The notes: generated from the sequence alone by a model not told the origin. Positions 8,013 to 17,520 are shown, numbered from the stretch's first letter. The stretch: DNA of 61,485 bases from Winogradskyella_A sp963966315 (GCA_963966315.1 CAWZYX010000005.1:1-61485); one strand, 5' to 3'. Numbers and translations are program-made.

Positions 8013-9287
8013 TTAGTATTGGAACAAAGGCCTGTCCGCCATTAATTTGTTTACTTTTTCAGCAACACCTTCTATTACGGTCTCATTTTCGTGATTGTTG
8101 ATCACTTCATCTATCAGGTCTACCACCAAACTCATATCACTCTCTTTGAGGCCTCTGGTGGTGATGGCAGGAGTACCCACTCTAATACCTGAGGTGACAA
8201 ATGGTGACTGGTCATCGAAAGGCACCATGTTTTTATTGACCGTGATATCGGCTCGTACCAACGCCTGTTCTGCATCCTTACCGGTTATGTTTTTATTTCT
8301 AAGGTCTATCAGCATCATATGGTTATCTGTACCGCCAGAAATTATGTGATAATCCTTAGCAACAAAAGCTTTGGCCATAGCGTCGGCATTCTTTTTAACT
8401 TGTAAAATATAATGCATGAACTCATCATTCAGGGCCTCACCAAAAGCTACAGCCTTGGCTGCTATCACATGCATCAATGGCCCTCCCTGATTTCCTGGAA
8501 ATATTCCCGAGTCGAGTAATCCAGACATCTTTTTTAGATTTCCGTTTTTAAGTCTCAGACCAAATGGATTTTCAAAATTCTCACCCATCATGATCAAGCC
8601 GCCTCTCGGACCTCTCAAGGTCTTATGCGTAGTGGTGGTCACGATATGACAATGCGGTAGTGGATCACTAAGGATACCCTTTGCAATTAATCCTGAGGGA
8701 TGCGAAATATCACCGAGCAAGATCGCCCCGACATTATCAGCCACCTCTCTAAATTTGGCAAAATCCATATCCCTGGAGTAAGCAGAAGCTCCTGCAATAA
8801 TCAATTTAGGTCGCTCTTTCTCAGCAACATCAGACAACTGGTCATAGTCAATACGCCCAGTTTCTTTTTTAACGCCGTAAAACGTTGGTCTGTACAACCG
8901 TCCTGAAAAATTTACGGGAGACCCATGTGTAAGGTGTCCACCATGGGATAGATCAAAGCCAAGAATGGTATCTCCTGGGTTTAAGCAGGCATGGAATACA
9001 GCAGTGTTTGCCTGACTCCCGGAGTGAGGCTGTACATTGGCATAAGCAGCTCCAAATAAGGTCTTGGCGCGCTCGATCGCAACATTTTCAACCTCATCTA
9101 CCACTTCACAGCCGCCGTAGTATCGCTTGCCAGGATATCCTTCAGCATACTTATTGGTGAGCACAGAGCCAACAGCTTCCAGCACTTGGGGGCTTGCAAA
9201 GTTTTCTGAAGCAATTAGTTCAATTCCATTGATTTGCCGCTCTTTCTCAGCATCGATTAATTCAAAGATTTGTTCGTCTCTATGCAT
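8013..9287 (-). CDS. glyA: Serine hydroxymethyltransferase
   Basis: 424 aa from ATG 9287 (MHRDEQIFELIDAEKERQ), matching the family N-terminus; an in-frame codon at 9332 would add 15 residues that do not fit and would run over the promoter. The enzyme makes glycine and methylene-tetrahydrofolate from serine, a main source of one-carbon units. PLP-binding Lys222 is in TTTTHKTLRGPRGG. Also visible are the ELIASENF N-terminal motif, YPGKRYYGGCEVVD, QPHSGSQAN and the substrate Arg in RVGTPAITTRG. It diverges from fahA, and -7 boxes for both genes lie in the 113-base gap. Confidence 0.97.
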   Translation of the reverse strand: MHRDEQIFELIDAEKERQINGIELIASENFASPQVLEAVGSVLTNKYAEGYPGKRYYGGCEVVDEVENVAIERAKTLFGAAYANVQPHSGSQANTAVFHACLNPGDTILGFDLSHGGHLTHGSPVNFSGRLYRPTFYGVKKETGRIDYDQLSDVAEKERPKLIIAGASAYSRDMDFAKFREVADNVGAILLGDISHPSGLIAKGILSDPLPHCHIVTTTTHKTLRGPRGGLIMMGENFENPFGLRLKNGNLKKMSGLLDSGIFPGNQGGPLMHVIAAKAVAFGEALNDEFMHYILQVKKNADAMAKAFVAKDYHIISGGTDNHMMLIDLRNKNITGKDAEQALVRADITVNKNMVPFDDQSPFVTSGIRVGTPAITTRGLKESDMSLVVDLIDEVINNHENETVIEGVAEKVNKLMADRPLFQY

Positions 9288-9314
9288 TCTGTTTTCTCGG
9301 TGTTTTATGAATTT

Positions 9315-9322
9315 CAAAAATA
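9315..9322 (-). promoter_or_regulatory. -7 promoter box for glyA
   Basis: Minus strand TATTTTTG fits TAnnTTTG, 27 bases before the ATG at 9287. It also argues against the upstream start at 9332. Confidence 0.5.
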
Positions 9323-9355
9323 CTAAATCCATGAGTTTTGTATTAAAAAATTATG

Positions 9356-9363
9356 TAGGTTTG
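9356..9363 (+). promoter_or_regulatory. -7 promoter box for fahA
   Basis: TAGGTTTG fits TAnnTTTG, 37 bases before the ATG at 9401. A TTG at 9338-9340 lies 15 bases upstream, a little closer than the usual 17-23. Confidence 0.55.
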
Positions 9364-9400
9364 AATAGAATTTATTAAACATTTAATCAACAGAAGCATT

Positions 9401-10693
9401 ATGCCTATTCCTGCAAATGACCCCAACAGAAGTTCTTGGTTATACGTAAGTAAAAATTCTGATTTTCCGATTCAGAATATCCCTTTCGGGGTGTTTTTAA
9501 CCAAGGACGATATCATTACCATCGGCACACGTATTGGAGACACTGCCATTGATCTTGGAGCGCTGCATCAGTTGGGTTATTTTGATGGTATCCCATTAAC
9601 AGACGATATTTTTTTGCAGGATACGCTAAATGATTTTATAGCAGACGGACGTAAAACCTGGCGTCTGGTGCGCAACAGAATTGCAGAAATATTCGACGCG
9701 GAAAATCCGGTTTTAAAAAATAATACGGCCCACAAAGAGACCATTTTATTTAGACTGGACGAAATTGAAATGAAATTACCAGTGTATATTGGGGACTACA
9801 CAGATTTTTACGCTAGTAAAGAACACGCTACTAATGTGGGTACAATGTTCAGAGGAGCAGAAAATGCGTTGATGCCCAACTGGCTTCATATGCCGGTTGG
9901 ATACCATGGCAGAAGCTCTTCTATCATTACTACCCATACACCTATTCACAGGCCTCAAGGTCAGATCTTACCTGAAGGCGCAGATCAACCTGTATTCGGT
10001 CCCTCACAACGTGTTGATTTTGAACTTGAAATGGGCTTTATTACCACCGACGCAAACGACCTCGGAGAACCTATACCGGTTGATGAAGCGGAAGAATACA
10101 TTTTTGGACTTGTCCTTTTTAATGATTGGTCTGCCCGAGACATTCAGAAATGGGAATACGTTCCTTTAGGTCCCTTTCTGGGAAAAAATTTCGCCTCAGC
10201 AATGTCTCCCTGGATCGTTACACTAGATGCCCTTGAGCCCTTCCGGGTACAAAGCCCAAAACAAGATCCTGAACCACTCCCCTATTTAAAAACCAAAGGG
10301 AAACATAGTTTTGATATTCAACTGGAAGTTGGAATCATTCCTAAAGGCTCTAAAGAACAAACAGTTAGCCGTTCCAATTTTAAATATATGTATTGGAACA
10401 TGGCTCAGCAGCTGGCCCACCACACCGTGAATGGGTGCCCTGTAAATTCAGGAGATTTAATGGGTTCAGGTACCATCTCCGGTCCTACGGAAGACTCCTA
10501 TGGTTCCATGCTTGAATTAACCTGGAATGGTACCAAGCCTTTAAAAATGAGGGACGGTACGGAGCGGAAATTCATAAATGATTATGACACTGTGGTCATG
10601 CGCGCCCACTGTGAAAATGAAGATGTTAGAATTGGCTTTGGTCAGGTAAAAAGCCAGTTATTACCAGTATTTAATCCGAAAAAGTCCAAATAA
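9401..10693 (+). CDS. fahA: Fumarylacetoacetase
   Basis: 430 aa, the family's usual length. Catalyses the last step of tyrosine/phenylalanine breakdown, cleaving fumarylacetoacetate to fumarate and acetoacetate. The catalytic His is in MPVGYHGRSSSI (about residue 168). Metal ligands are in YTDFYAS, DFELEMGF and LVLFNDWSARDIQKWEYVPLGPFLGKNF. GTISGPTEDSYGSMLELTW closes the C-terminal domain. No other tyrosine-degradation gene is in the window. The convergent acyl-CoA synthetase ends one base away, with no terminator between them. Confidence 0.97.
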   Translation: MPIPANDPNRSSWLYVSKNSDFPIQNIPFGVFLTKDDIITIGTRIGDTAIDLGALHQLGYFDGIPLTDDIFLQDTLNDFIADGRKTWRLVRNRIAEIFDAENPVLKNNTAHKETILFRLDEIEMKLPVYIGDYTDFYASKEHATNVGTMFRGAENALMPNWLHMPVGYHGRSSSIITTHTPIHRPQGQILPEGADQPVFGPSQRVDFELEMGFITTDANDLGEPIPVDEAEEYIFGLVLFNDWSARDIQKWEYVPLGPFLGKNFASAMSPWIVTLDALEPFRVQSPKQDPEPLPYLKTKGKHSFDIQLEVGIIPKGSKEQTVSRSNFKYMYWNMAQQLAHHTVNGCPVNSGDLMGSGTISGPTEDSYGSMLELTWNGTKPLKMRDGTERKFINDYDTVVMRAHCENEDVRIGFGQVKSQLLPVFNPKKSK

Positions 10694-10694
10694 A

Positions 10695-12344
10695 TCAGAT
10701 TTCAAAAATCACACGGTCTTTTAAGGAAAACCACTCTTTGTAGTAGGGTTGATGAAGGCGCTCGATAGCGTTCCGACGCACCTTTAACGAAGGAGTAATA
10801 AGACCATTATCAATGGTCCAGGCCTCTTTCATAACCACTACTTTTTCTATTCTCTCGTGCTTTTCAAACAAAGGGTTCACACCCTCGAGAGATGTTAAAA
10901 AGCTCTTGATCACAGTGTCTCGAGAAGATCTGCTGCCTGTTTCAGAAAGAGTGACAAGAGCTATTGGTTGTGGTATTCCTGTCCCCACTACACAAATGGT
11001 TTCAATATTTGGATTTTTTGACATCTCTAATTCCAAAAAAGAGGGAGAAACGTACTTACCCTTGTCTGTTTTAAATTCATCTTTGGCTCTGCCAATAATC
11101 GTCAAATATCCGTCATGATCATACTCCCCTTTATCTCCTGTTCTAAAATAACCTTCTTCATCAAAAACCTCAGCAGTTTTAGACTCATTCTTAAAATACC
11201 CTTTAAAGAGACAATTATTTTTAATAAGCAACTCACCATCGGGTGAAAACTTGATTGAAACAGAATTATGGGCTTTTCCTACTGTTCCAATCTTGTTAGC
11301 TCCCATCACATTTGCATGGGAAACGCAACAATCCTCTGTCATACCATACAGTTGCATGATGTGAATATCAAGTTTCCCATACCAATTAATAAGATCGATA
11401 CTGATCGGAGCCGCACCCGAACCTATCATTTTGGCATCCTTAAGCCCTAATTTGGCCTTTAATTTCCCTTTAATAAACCTATTGATCAACGGTATTTTTA
11501 GCAGGACATCCAATTTATCCTGCGGAATTTTATCGAGTATCTTTTCCTGAAATTTGGCATAAATCCTTGGCACCCCAAAAAAAGTTGTTGGTTGTGTCCG
11601 TTCCAGATCAGAGGCAAATGTTTCCAGTGATTCAGGAAAGGTCAATTCAGCACCAGAGATGATACACATTGTTTCGCCCAATCGTTCAGCAACATGAGCC
11701 ATAGGCAAATAGGAAAACATTCTTGAGCTGGAATTAAAACCCATGATCGGAATGAGCTGCTTGGAGCTGTTCATAAAATTACCCACAGTATGCATCACGC
11801 CTTTTGGTGAACCGGTTGTTCCGGACGTATAAATAATGGTGTGTAAATCGTCCGTGCAAGGTTGGTATAAATCGTTATCGGAAAGCCCCCCCTTTTGTTC
11901 AACAATTTCTTCCCAGGAACTTCCTTTTTGAACATCAAATAATCTCACAGCTATAAGTTTAATACCTGTCATTCCGGAATACTGTGCCTCAAAATCATCT
12001 AACTTTCCTGCAATGATAGCTTTAGCCTCACTGTGATCTAGAATATGCCCTATGGACTTTGCATCCAATGTTGGATAGATAGGAATTGATATGTAACCTG
12101 CCATCATAATGGCCAAATCTGCCATAACCCAATGGGCGCAGTTCTTGGAAATAAGTGCGATATGTGCCCGTTCCTCGAACCCTAAAGATTTTAAATACGC
12201 GGCTATTTTTCTGGATTGAACACCTGCTTCTTTATAGGTGTATGTGATGAGCTTTCCGTTGACCGGCTGTTTCAGAAAAACCTTATCAGGTGAGGTCTGT
12301 TCCCAGTGTAAAAAGGCTTCCAATGGCGAAGTAAAAACGAGCAT
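10695..12344 (-). CDS. AMP-dependent long-chain acyl-CoA synthetase
   Basis: 549 aa, of the membrane-associated FAA1-like type but slightly short (family about 590-600). The AMP-binding P-loop is TIIYTSGTTGSPKGVMHT (about residues 168-185). QLYGMTE, the GYFRTGDKGEYDHDGYLTIIGR stretch and the KGKYVSP hinge (Lys near 430) are all present, so the enzyme looks active. It joins fatty acids to CoA with ATP, feeding lipid synthesis or beta-oxidation. It follows ytxJ on the same strand after a 41-base gap containing the palindrome at 12361-12372. Chain-length specificity cannot be read. Confidence 0.92.
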   Translation of the reverse strand: MLVFTSPLEAFLHWEQTSPDKVFLKQPVNGKLITYTYKEAGVQSRKIAAYLKSLGFEERAHIALISKNCAHWVMADLAIMMAGYISIPIYPTLDAKSIGHILDHSEAKAIIAGKLDDFEAQYSGMTGIKLIAVRLFDVQKGSSWEEIVEQKGGLSDNDLYQPCTDDLHTIIYTSGTTGSPKGVMHTVGNFMNSSKQLIPIMGFNSSSRMFSYLPMAHVAERLGETMCIISGAELTFPESLETFASDLERTQPTTFFGVPRIYAKFQEKILDKIPQDKLDVLLKIPLINRFIKGKLKAKLGLKDAKMIGSGAAPISIDLINWYGKLDIHIMQLYGMTEDCCVSHANVMGANKIGTVGKAHNSVSIKFSPDGELLIKNNCLFKGYFKNESKTAEVFDEEGYFRTGDKGEYDHDGYLTIIGRAKDEFKTDKGKYVSPSFLELEMSKNPNIETICVVGTGIPQPIALVTLSETGSRSSRDTVIKSFLTSLEGVNPLFEKHERIEKVVVMKEAWTIDNGLITPSLKVRRNAIERLHQPYYKEWFSLKDRVIFEI

Positions 12345-12385
12345 GTTATTGATAATTAAATTAAGGCCTTAAAAAAAACAAATGA

Positions 12386-12775
12386 TTATGAAAACCTAGA
12401 AAAATTAAGACCGTTGATGGCTCCATGGCTCTCGTGAGCCACTACTTCCCCATTTTTTATAATGATTACTTGTGGAGACTGATGATATACTTGAAATTTC
12501 TCTACTACCGAATTCGAAATAGACCGAAATGCTATAAGATCCAAATAATACAAGTCGGCATCTAATGCGTTTTGCGAAAAAACAGATTGAAACTGACGAA
12601 GGGCCATATTACTGATCCCGCACCTGGTGGAGTGCTTAAAAATGATCTGGACCTTCGTATGCGATCGTTCTAAAATCTCATCCAATTGAGAGGTCCTATT
12701 CAGAGGAATCCAGGCCAACTGCCGCTCCGACTCTGGATCTGAAGATCCGCCAAATAAAGTATTAAAAAATCCCAT
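12386..12775 (-). CDS. ytxJ: Bacillithiol system redox-active protein YtxJ
   Basis: 129 aa. A monothiol thioredoxin-fold protein: IIFKHSTRCGISNMAL has the single cysteine Cys52 in place of CXXC, as in the YtxJ (DUF2847) family; SPQVIIIKNGEVV is the cis-Pro segment. The family is thought to reduce bacillithiol mixed disulfides on proteins, like a monothiol glutaredoxin. Its presence suggests the organism makes bacillithiol, but no bshA/B/C gene is in this window. It has no signal peptide, so it is cytoplasmic. It is the first gene of a probable two-gene unit with the acyl-CoA synthetase and diverges from clpB. Confidence 0.88.
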   Translation of the reverse strand: MGFFNTLFGGSSDPESERQLAWIPLNRTSQLDEILERSHTKVQIIFKHSTRCGISNMALRQFQSVFSQNALDADLYYLDLIAFRSISNSVVEKFQVYHQSPQVIIIKNGEVVAHESHGAINGLNFSRFS

Positions 12776-12943
12776 TCAATTGTCTTTTCCGTGAGGAGAG
12801 GCAGCCTCAATTCTTAGACATTACCTGATTGCTATTGAGTGACTTATTGTCAGTAGTTTTAAGCAATTTAAAGACAATTTGTCTGTAAGCCTCTATTGGT
12901 TTAATTATTGACTGAAGATAAAGAAAACAACATTAAAATAGAT

Positions 12944-15550
12944 ATGAATTTAAATAATTATACCATCAAATCACAGGAAGTCATTCAGCAGGCCCAGCAG
13001 CTTGCAATGAGCTTTCAACATCAGCAAATTGAAATAGAGCATTTATTTAAAGCAATTTTCAAGGTTGATGAGAATGTGCTCCCATTTCTTCTCAAGAAAT
13101 TAAATGTGAATGTGAAGTTACTGGAGCAAATTATCGATAAGGAGCTTCAAAGTTATCCAAAAGTAACAGGGGCAGAATTAATGCTTTCAAGAGAAACAGG
13201 AAAGACATTGAATGAAGCAGCGCTCATCGCCGAAAAAATGAATGACGATTATGTGTCCATTGAACATCTCATTTTGGCGATTTTTAAGTCCAAAAGCAAG
13301 ACTGCTCAGGTTCTTAAAGACCAGGGAGTGACTGAAAAAGGGCTTACAACAGCCATTGAAGAGCTCAGAAAAGGGGATCGCGTGACTTCGCAAAGTCAGG
13401 AAGAGACCTATAATTCTTTGAACAAGTATGCAAAAAATCTCAATCAACTAGCAAGAGACGGAAAGCTGGATCCTGTAATTGGTCGAGATGAAGAGATCAG
13501 AAGAATTCTTCAGATACTATCGAGACGAACCAAAAACAACCCAATTCTTGTTGGCGAACCCGGAACGGGGAAAACCGCGATCGCTGAAGGATTAGCCCAT
13601 AGAATTATAGATGGAGATGTGCCTGAGAATTTGAAAAACAAACAAATTTTTGCGCTTGATATGGGCGCACTGATTGCAGGAGCAAAATACAAAGGTGAGT
13701 TTGAAGAACGATTAAAGGCCGTCATTAAAGAAGTAACCACCTCTGAAGGTGACATAGTTTTGTTCATCGATGAGATCCACACCCTTGTTGGGGCCGGTGG
13801 AGGTCAGGGAGCCATGGATGCTGCAAATATTCTCAAACCTGCCCTGGCCAGAGGCGAGTTAAGAGCTATTGGAGCAACCACACTGGACGAGTATCAAAAA
13901 TACTTTGAACAAGACAAAGCATTGGAGCGACGTTTTCAAAAGGTAACGGTAAACGAGCCGGATACGGAAAGTGCCATTTCCATTTTAAGAGGAATCAAAG
14001 AGAAATATGAAACACATCATAAAGTTAGAATTAAGGATGAGGCTATTATAGGTGCTGTAGAGCTATCAAATCGATACATCACCAACAGGTTTTTACCTGA
14101 TAAAGCCATTGATCTTATGGATGAGGCCGCTTCGAAGTTACGAATGGAAATCAATTCCAAACCAGAAGAACTCGATGTTTTGGATCGAAAAATCATGCAG
14201 TTGGAAATTGAAATTGAAGCCATTAAAAGGGAAAAAGATGAGGTTAAACTAAAAAGCCTGCAGTCTGAATTGGCCAACCTGAAAGAAGAGCGTAATCTTC
14301 TTAATGCCAGGTGGAAAAGTGAAAAAGAGGTTGTAGATAATATTCAAAATACCAAGCAGGATATAGAGCAATATAAACTGGAAGCGGAGAGAGCCGAACG
14401 CGAAGGCGATTATGGAAAGGTAGCCGAGATCAGATATGGTAAAATAAAAGATGCTACAGAGCGTCTAGAAAAATTTCAGGTCCAATTAGCTGAACAACAG
14501 GAGAATGCTTTAATAAAAGAAGAGGTGACCTATGAGGACATTGCGGATGTGGTAGCAAAATGGACTGGTATTCCAGTTACCAAAATGATCCAAAGTGAAC
14601 GCGAAAAACTCTTAAGATTAGAAGATGAGTTGCACAAACGTGTAGTGGGACAGGATGAGGCTATAGAGGCGGTAAGTGATGCTGTAAGACGCTCACGAGC
14701 AGGCTTACAAAACCCTCAGAAACCAATTGGTACCTTTTTATTTCTTGGAACGACAGGGGTGGGAAAAACAGAGCTGGCAAAAGCCCTGGCCGAATACTTA
14801 TTTGATGACGAGAATGCAATGACACGTATCGATATGAGCGAGTATCAGGAACGACATGCAGTAAGTCGTTTGGTCGGAGCACCTCCTGGATATGTGGGGT
14901 ATGACGAAGGAGGACAATTAACAGAAGCTGTAAGAAGAAAACCTTATTCTGTGGTCCTTTTAGACGAAATCGAAAAAGCACATCCGGACACCTTTAATAT
15001 ACTTCTTCAAGTACTTGATGAAGGCAGACTCACAGATAATAAAGGAAGAGTGGCTGATTTTAAAAATACAATTATTATCATGACCTCTAACATGGGAAGT
15101 CATATCATTCAGGAACGATTTGAGGCGGGTAAAGACGTGTCTACAGCGATGGAGTCGGCTAAAATTGAAGTGTTAGGACTACTCAAACAAAGTGTTAGAC
15201 CTGAATTTTTGAATCGAATTGACGATACCATAATGTTTACTCCTCTAAGTAAAGAAAATATTCTGGAGATAGTGGATCTTCAATTAAAAGCGGTTACAAA
15301 AATGATAGCGCAGCAGGGAATTATCTTTGATGCAACTAAGGAGGCTAAGGCTTACCTGGCTGAAAAAGGTTACAATCCTGAATATGGCGCCCGTCCTGTA
15401 AAGCGAGTAATTCAAAAAGAAGTTCTGAACCAATTGAGTAAAGAAATTCTATCAGGACAAGTTACCACAGATAGCATCATACTGCTTGATGAATTTGATC
15501 ATCAATTGGTTTTCAGGAATCAGGGTGATCTGGTAGCAGAAGAGTTTTAA
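12944..15550 (+). CDS. clpB: ATP-dependent chaperone ClpB
   Basis: 868 aa from ATG 12944 (MNLNNYTIKSQEVIQQAQ), which matches the family N-terminus; a TTG 36 bases upstream is also in frame. ClpB is a hexameric disaggregase working with DnaK. In order: Clp N domain (1-150), first AAA+ with GEPGTGKT (~203-210) and LFIDEIHTLVGAGG, the coiled-coil middle domain (~400-530) that separates ClpB from ClpA/C, second AAA+ with GTTGVGKT (~602-609) and VVLLDEIEKAHP, and the ClpB C domain. GYVGYDEGG is the second pore loop. The 168-base upstream gap shows no convincing HrcA/CIRCE element. Confidence 0.97.
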   Translation: MNLNNYTIKSQEVIQQAQQLAMSFQHQQIEIEHLFKAIFKVDENVLPFLLKKLNVNVKLLEQIIDKELQSYPKVTGAELMLSRETGKTLNEAALIAEKMNDDYVSIEHLILAIFKSKSKTAQVLKDQGVTEKGLTTAIEELRKGDRVTSQSQEETYNSLNKYAKNLNQLARDGKLDPVIGRDEEIRRILQILSRRTKNNPILVGEPGTGKTAIAEGLAHRIIDGDVPENLKNKQIFALDMGALIAGAKYKGEFEERLKAVIKEVTTSEGDIVLFIDEIHTLVGAGGGQGAMDAANILKPALARGELRAIGATTLDEYQKYFEQDKALERRFQKVTVNEPDTESAISILRGIKEKYETHHKVRIKDEAIIGAVELSNRYITNRFLPDKAIDLMDEAASKLRMEINSKPEELDVLDRKIMQLEIEIEAIKREKDEVKLKSLQSELANLKEERNLLNARWKSEKEVVDNIQNTKQDIEQYKLEAERAEREGDYGKVAEIRYGKIKDATERLEKFQVQLAEQQENALIKEEVTYEDIADVVAKWTGIPVTKMIQSEREKLLRLEDELHKRVVGQDEAIEAVSDAVRRSRAGLQNPQKPIGTFLFLGTTGVGKTELAKALAEYLFDDENAMTRIDMSEYQERHAVSRLVGAPPGYVGYDEGGQLTEAVRRKPYSVVLLDEIEKAHPDTFNILLQVLDEGRLTDNKGRVADFKNTIIIMTSNMGSHIIQERFEAGKDVSTAMESAKIEVLGLLKQSVRPEFLNRIDDTIMFTPLSKENILEIVDLQLKAVTKMIAQQGIIFDATKEAKAYLAEKGYNPEYGARPVKRVIQKEVLNQLSKEILSGQVTTDSIILLDEFDHQLVFRNQGDLVAEEF

Positions 15551-15602
15551 ACGATTTGTAACAAATTAGACTTTCACTAGTCTTTATAGTGATTGGTTGG
15601 TT

Positions 15603-15664
15603 AAAGGCAACGTGACTTTCAGAAACTCCCGAAATAAGGGTAGAAAGGAGCGTTGCTTTTATTT
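15603..15664 (+). terminator. Large hairpin with T-rich tail between clpB and the TraB/GumN gene
   Basis: AAAGGCAACG (15603-15612) pairs with CGTTGCTTTT (15651-15660) over 10 bp with one G-T wobble; the loop has a CCC/GGG inner stem. The tail is TTTTATTTGTTTTG. It could be the clpB terminator or a structured leader of the next gene. Confidence 0.4.
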
Positions 15665-15716
15665 GTTTTGTAACATTCTATGCATTCACCCTACTTATGC
15701 TTATAAAGATAAAAAA

Positions 15717-16577
15717 ATGAAAAAGACGTTTTTATTATTATGGGTGAGTCTTTGTACTTTCTTTACCATTTCAGCACAAGATCTCAAAAGTTCCACACTT
15801 TGGAAAATTGATGGAAAGGGACTTGAGCAAGCCTCCTATTTATTTGGAACGATACACTTAACCTGTGATGCCAGCCTGGACGATAAAATAATAATAGCCC
15901 TTGAAGAAACTGATCAGCTTGTAATGGAGTTGGATATGGACGACCCGGAAATGCAGATGCAAATGATGGAGCAAATGTTCATGAAAAATGGTGAAAAGGT
16001 CTCCAGACTTATTAGTGAGGATGATTATGAGTTACTCGATGAATTTCTATCTAAAGAATTGGGTATGGGCCTTGCATCTATTGAGCAAATGAAACCCTTT
16101 TTTATTCAAGCATCCCTGTTTCCTAAACTATTAAATTGTCCTATGCAGTCTTATGAGCTGGAATTGATGAAAGCCACAAAGACGCAGAATGAAGAGATTT
16201 ATGGATTGGAATCTCTCCAGGAGCAAATGAAAGTTTTTGACGATATCCCATATGAAGACCAGCTCAAAGACCTGATTCAAATGGCTAAAGATAATATGGA
16301 GCATAGTAAGCAAATGATGACCACAATGATGGAACTCTATGACGATGAGAACATCCAGGCGCTATTAGAATTGATTAATGATGATCGTTATTCTGCAATG
16401 TCAGAGCATCAGGATCTGTTGTTATCTGAACGAAATAAAAAATGGATTCATAAAATTGAATCCTTTGCAAAGGATAAGCCAACTTTTTTTGGCGTGGGAG
16501 CCGGGCACCTTGCAGGTGAAAACGGTGTTATAACACTACTTCGAAAAAAAGGATATAGGGTAACTGCCGTTCGCTAG
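15717..16577 (+). CDS. Secreted TraB/GumN family protein, Met-rich
   Basis: 286 aa from ATG 15717, where a signal peptide begins (KKTFLLLWVSLCTFFTISAQ); the frame stays open upstream but encodes an unlikely Cys- and Lys-rich leader. TraB/GumN hallmarks are SYLFGTIHLTC (about residues 38-48), the acidic LVMELDMDD, and the C-terminal FFGVGAGHLAGENGVITLLRKKGY. The fold is related to EreA/ChaN-like enzymes with conserved GxxH and GxGH histidines; its biochemical role in bacteria is poorly known. Two segments are very rich in methionine (about 81-92 and 188-202). It acts outside the cytoplasm. Confidence 0.85.
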   Translation: MKKTFLLLWVSLCTFFTISAQDLKSSTLWKIDGKGLEQASYLFGTIHLTCDASLDDKIIIALEETDQLVMELDMDDPEMQMQMMEQMFMKNGEKVSRLISEDDYELLDEFLSKELGMGLASIEQMKPFFIQASLFPKLLNCPMQSYELELMKATKTQNEEIYGLESLQEQMKVFDDIPYEDQLKDLIQMAKDNMEHSKQMMTTMMELYDDENIQALLELINDDRYSAMSEHQDLLLSERNKKWIHKIESFAKDKPTFFGVGAGHLAGENGVITLLRKKGYRVTAVR

Positions 16578-16828
16578 ATAGAACAAATAGTTTGTGAAAT
16601 CCGCCTTAATATTTAACAATTTGATTTATAGTATTTTAGAAATCACTTTTTCTGTTTTTCGACGAACTACACAATAAATTTTCTGTTCTTTTGTTCCTTT
16701 AATCGGAGAAATTATTAATTTTATCGAGCTATTTAATTCCTCAACACTTAAAGCAATAGTTCTTGTTGCTGTGTGAACCCTCGACTCCCTCTAGGAATAG
16801 TGATAGTCGCCTAATCTTTGAAAAAAAT

Positions 16829-17491
16829 ATGGAATTGAATAGATTTATTGATCATACCCTGCTCAAGCCTTCTGCTACTGAAAGTGACATCATCAAATTA
16901 TGCAGTGAAGCTGATAATTATAGCTTCTACTCCGTGTGTATTCACGGATGCTATGTTCCTCTTGCCAAAGAAGCCCTTAAAGAAAGCCCCGTGAAAATAT
17001 GCACTGTTGTTGGTTTCCCGTTAGGAGCTAACTCTACCGAGGCAAAAGTCTTTGAGGCTATAAAGGCTATAGAACAAGGGGCAGACGAAATAGACATGGT
17101 ATTAAATATTGGCCTCCTTAAAAGTAAAAATTATGTAGCTGTTCTCAAAGACATCAGTGCTGTAAAAAATGCCATAGGTAGGGCACCACTAAAGGTCATA
17201 TTGGAAATTAGTGAACTTTCGAAGAATGAAATTGTAAAAGCCTGCGAAATTTGCTTAGACGCGAATGCAGACTTTGTAAAAACTTCTACTGGTTTTTCAA
17301 GCAGTGGTGCGACACTCACTGCAGTAAAGATCATGAGAAAAACCGTAAAAAACCGAGCCAAAATCAAAGCATCTGGTGGTATCAGAGATTATGAAACAGC
17401 ACTTAAGTATGTAGAGGCTGGTGTTCACAGAATAGGAACTTCATCAGGAGTGGCAATCGTATCAGACAGTTTAAGTACCGCCAACTACTAA
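16829..17491 (+). CDS. deoC: Deoxyribose-phosphate aldolase
   Basis: 220 aa from ATG 16829 (MELNRFIDHTLLKPSA), the canonical N-terminus; the frame remains open upstream to 16763 without homology. Cleaves 2-deoxyribose-5-phosphate to acetaldehyde and glyceraldehyde-3-phosphate. The Schiff-base Lys151 is in DFVKTSTGFSSSG, the second catalytic Lys180 is in KIKASGGIRD, and Asp89 is in EIDMVLNIG. It matches the short, Bacillus-type family. deoD follows after 29 bases, so the two form a nucleoside salvage unit. The 251-base upstream gap (16578-16828) holds no gene or clear promoter; TAATCTTTG near 16812 is one base off the -7 spacing. Confidence 0.96.
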   Translation: MELNRFIDHTLLKPSATESDIIKLCSEADNYSFYSVCIHGCYVPLAKEALKESPVKICTVVGFPLGANSTEAKVFEAIKAIEQGADEIDMVLNIGLLKSKNYVAVLKDISAVKNAIGRAPLKVILEISELSKNEIVKACEICLDANADFVKTSTGFSSSGATLTAVKIMRKTVKNRAKIKASGGIRDYETALKYVEAGVHRIGTSSGVAIVSDSLSTANY

Positions 17492-17520
17492 TTATTGCAA
17501 CTAAACATTATATTTAGGGC

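Noticed and set aside
9288..9332. Longer GlyA starting at 9332
   Set aside because: The extra 15 residues do not resemble GlyA and would overlap the -7 box at 9315-9322.
12361..12372. Perfect 12-bp palindrome TTAAGGCCTTAA between ytxJ and the acyl-CoA synthetase gene
   Set aside because: The A-run orientation does not fit a terminator on the transcribed strand, and no second site or known regulator supports an operator.
12944..15550. Long open frames opposite clpB and other large genes
   Set aside because: They follow codon bias of the true gene, have no homology, signal or ribosome context, and overlap it fully.
16578..16828. 251-base gap upstream of deoC as possible small gene or riboswitch
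   Set aside because: No convincing ORF, hairpin or known aptamer pattern was seen; only a -7-like box with wrong spacing.
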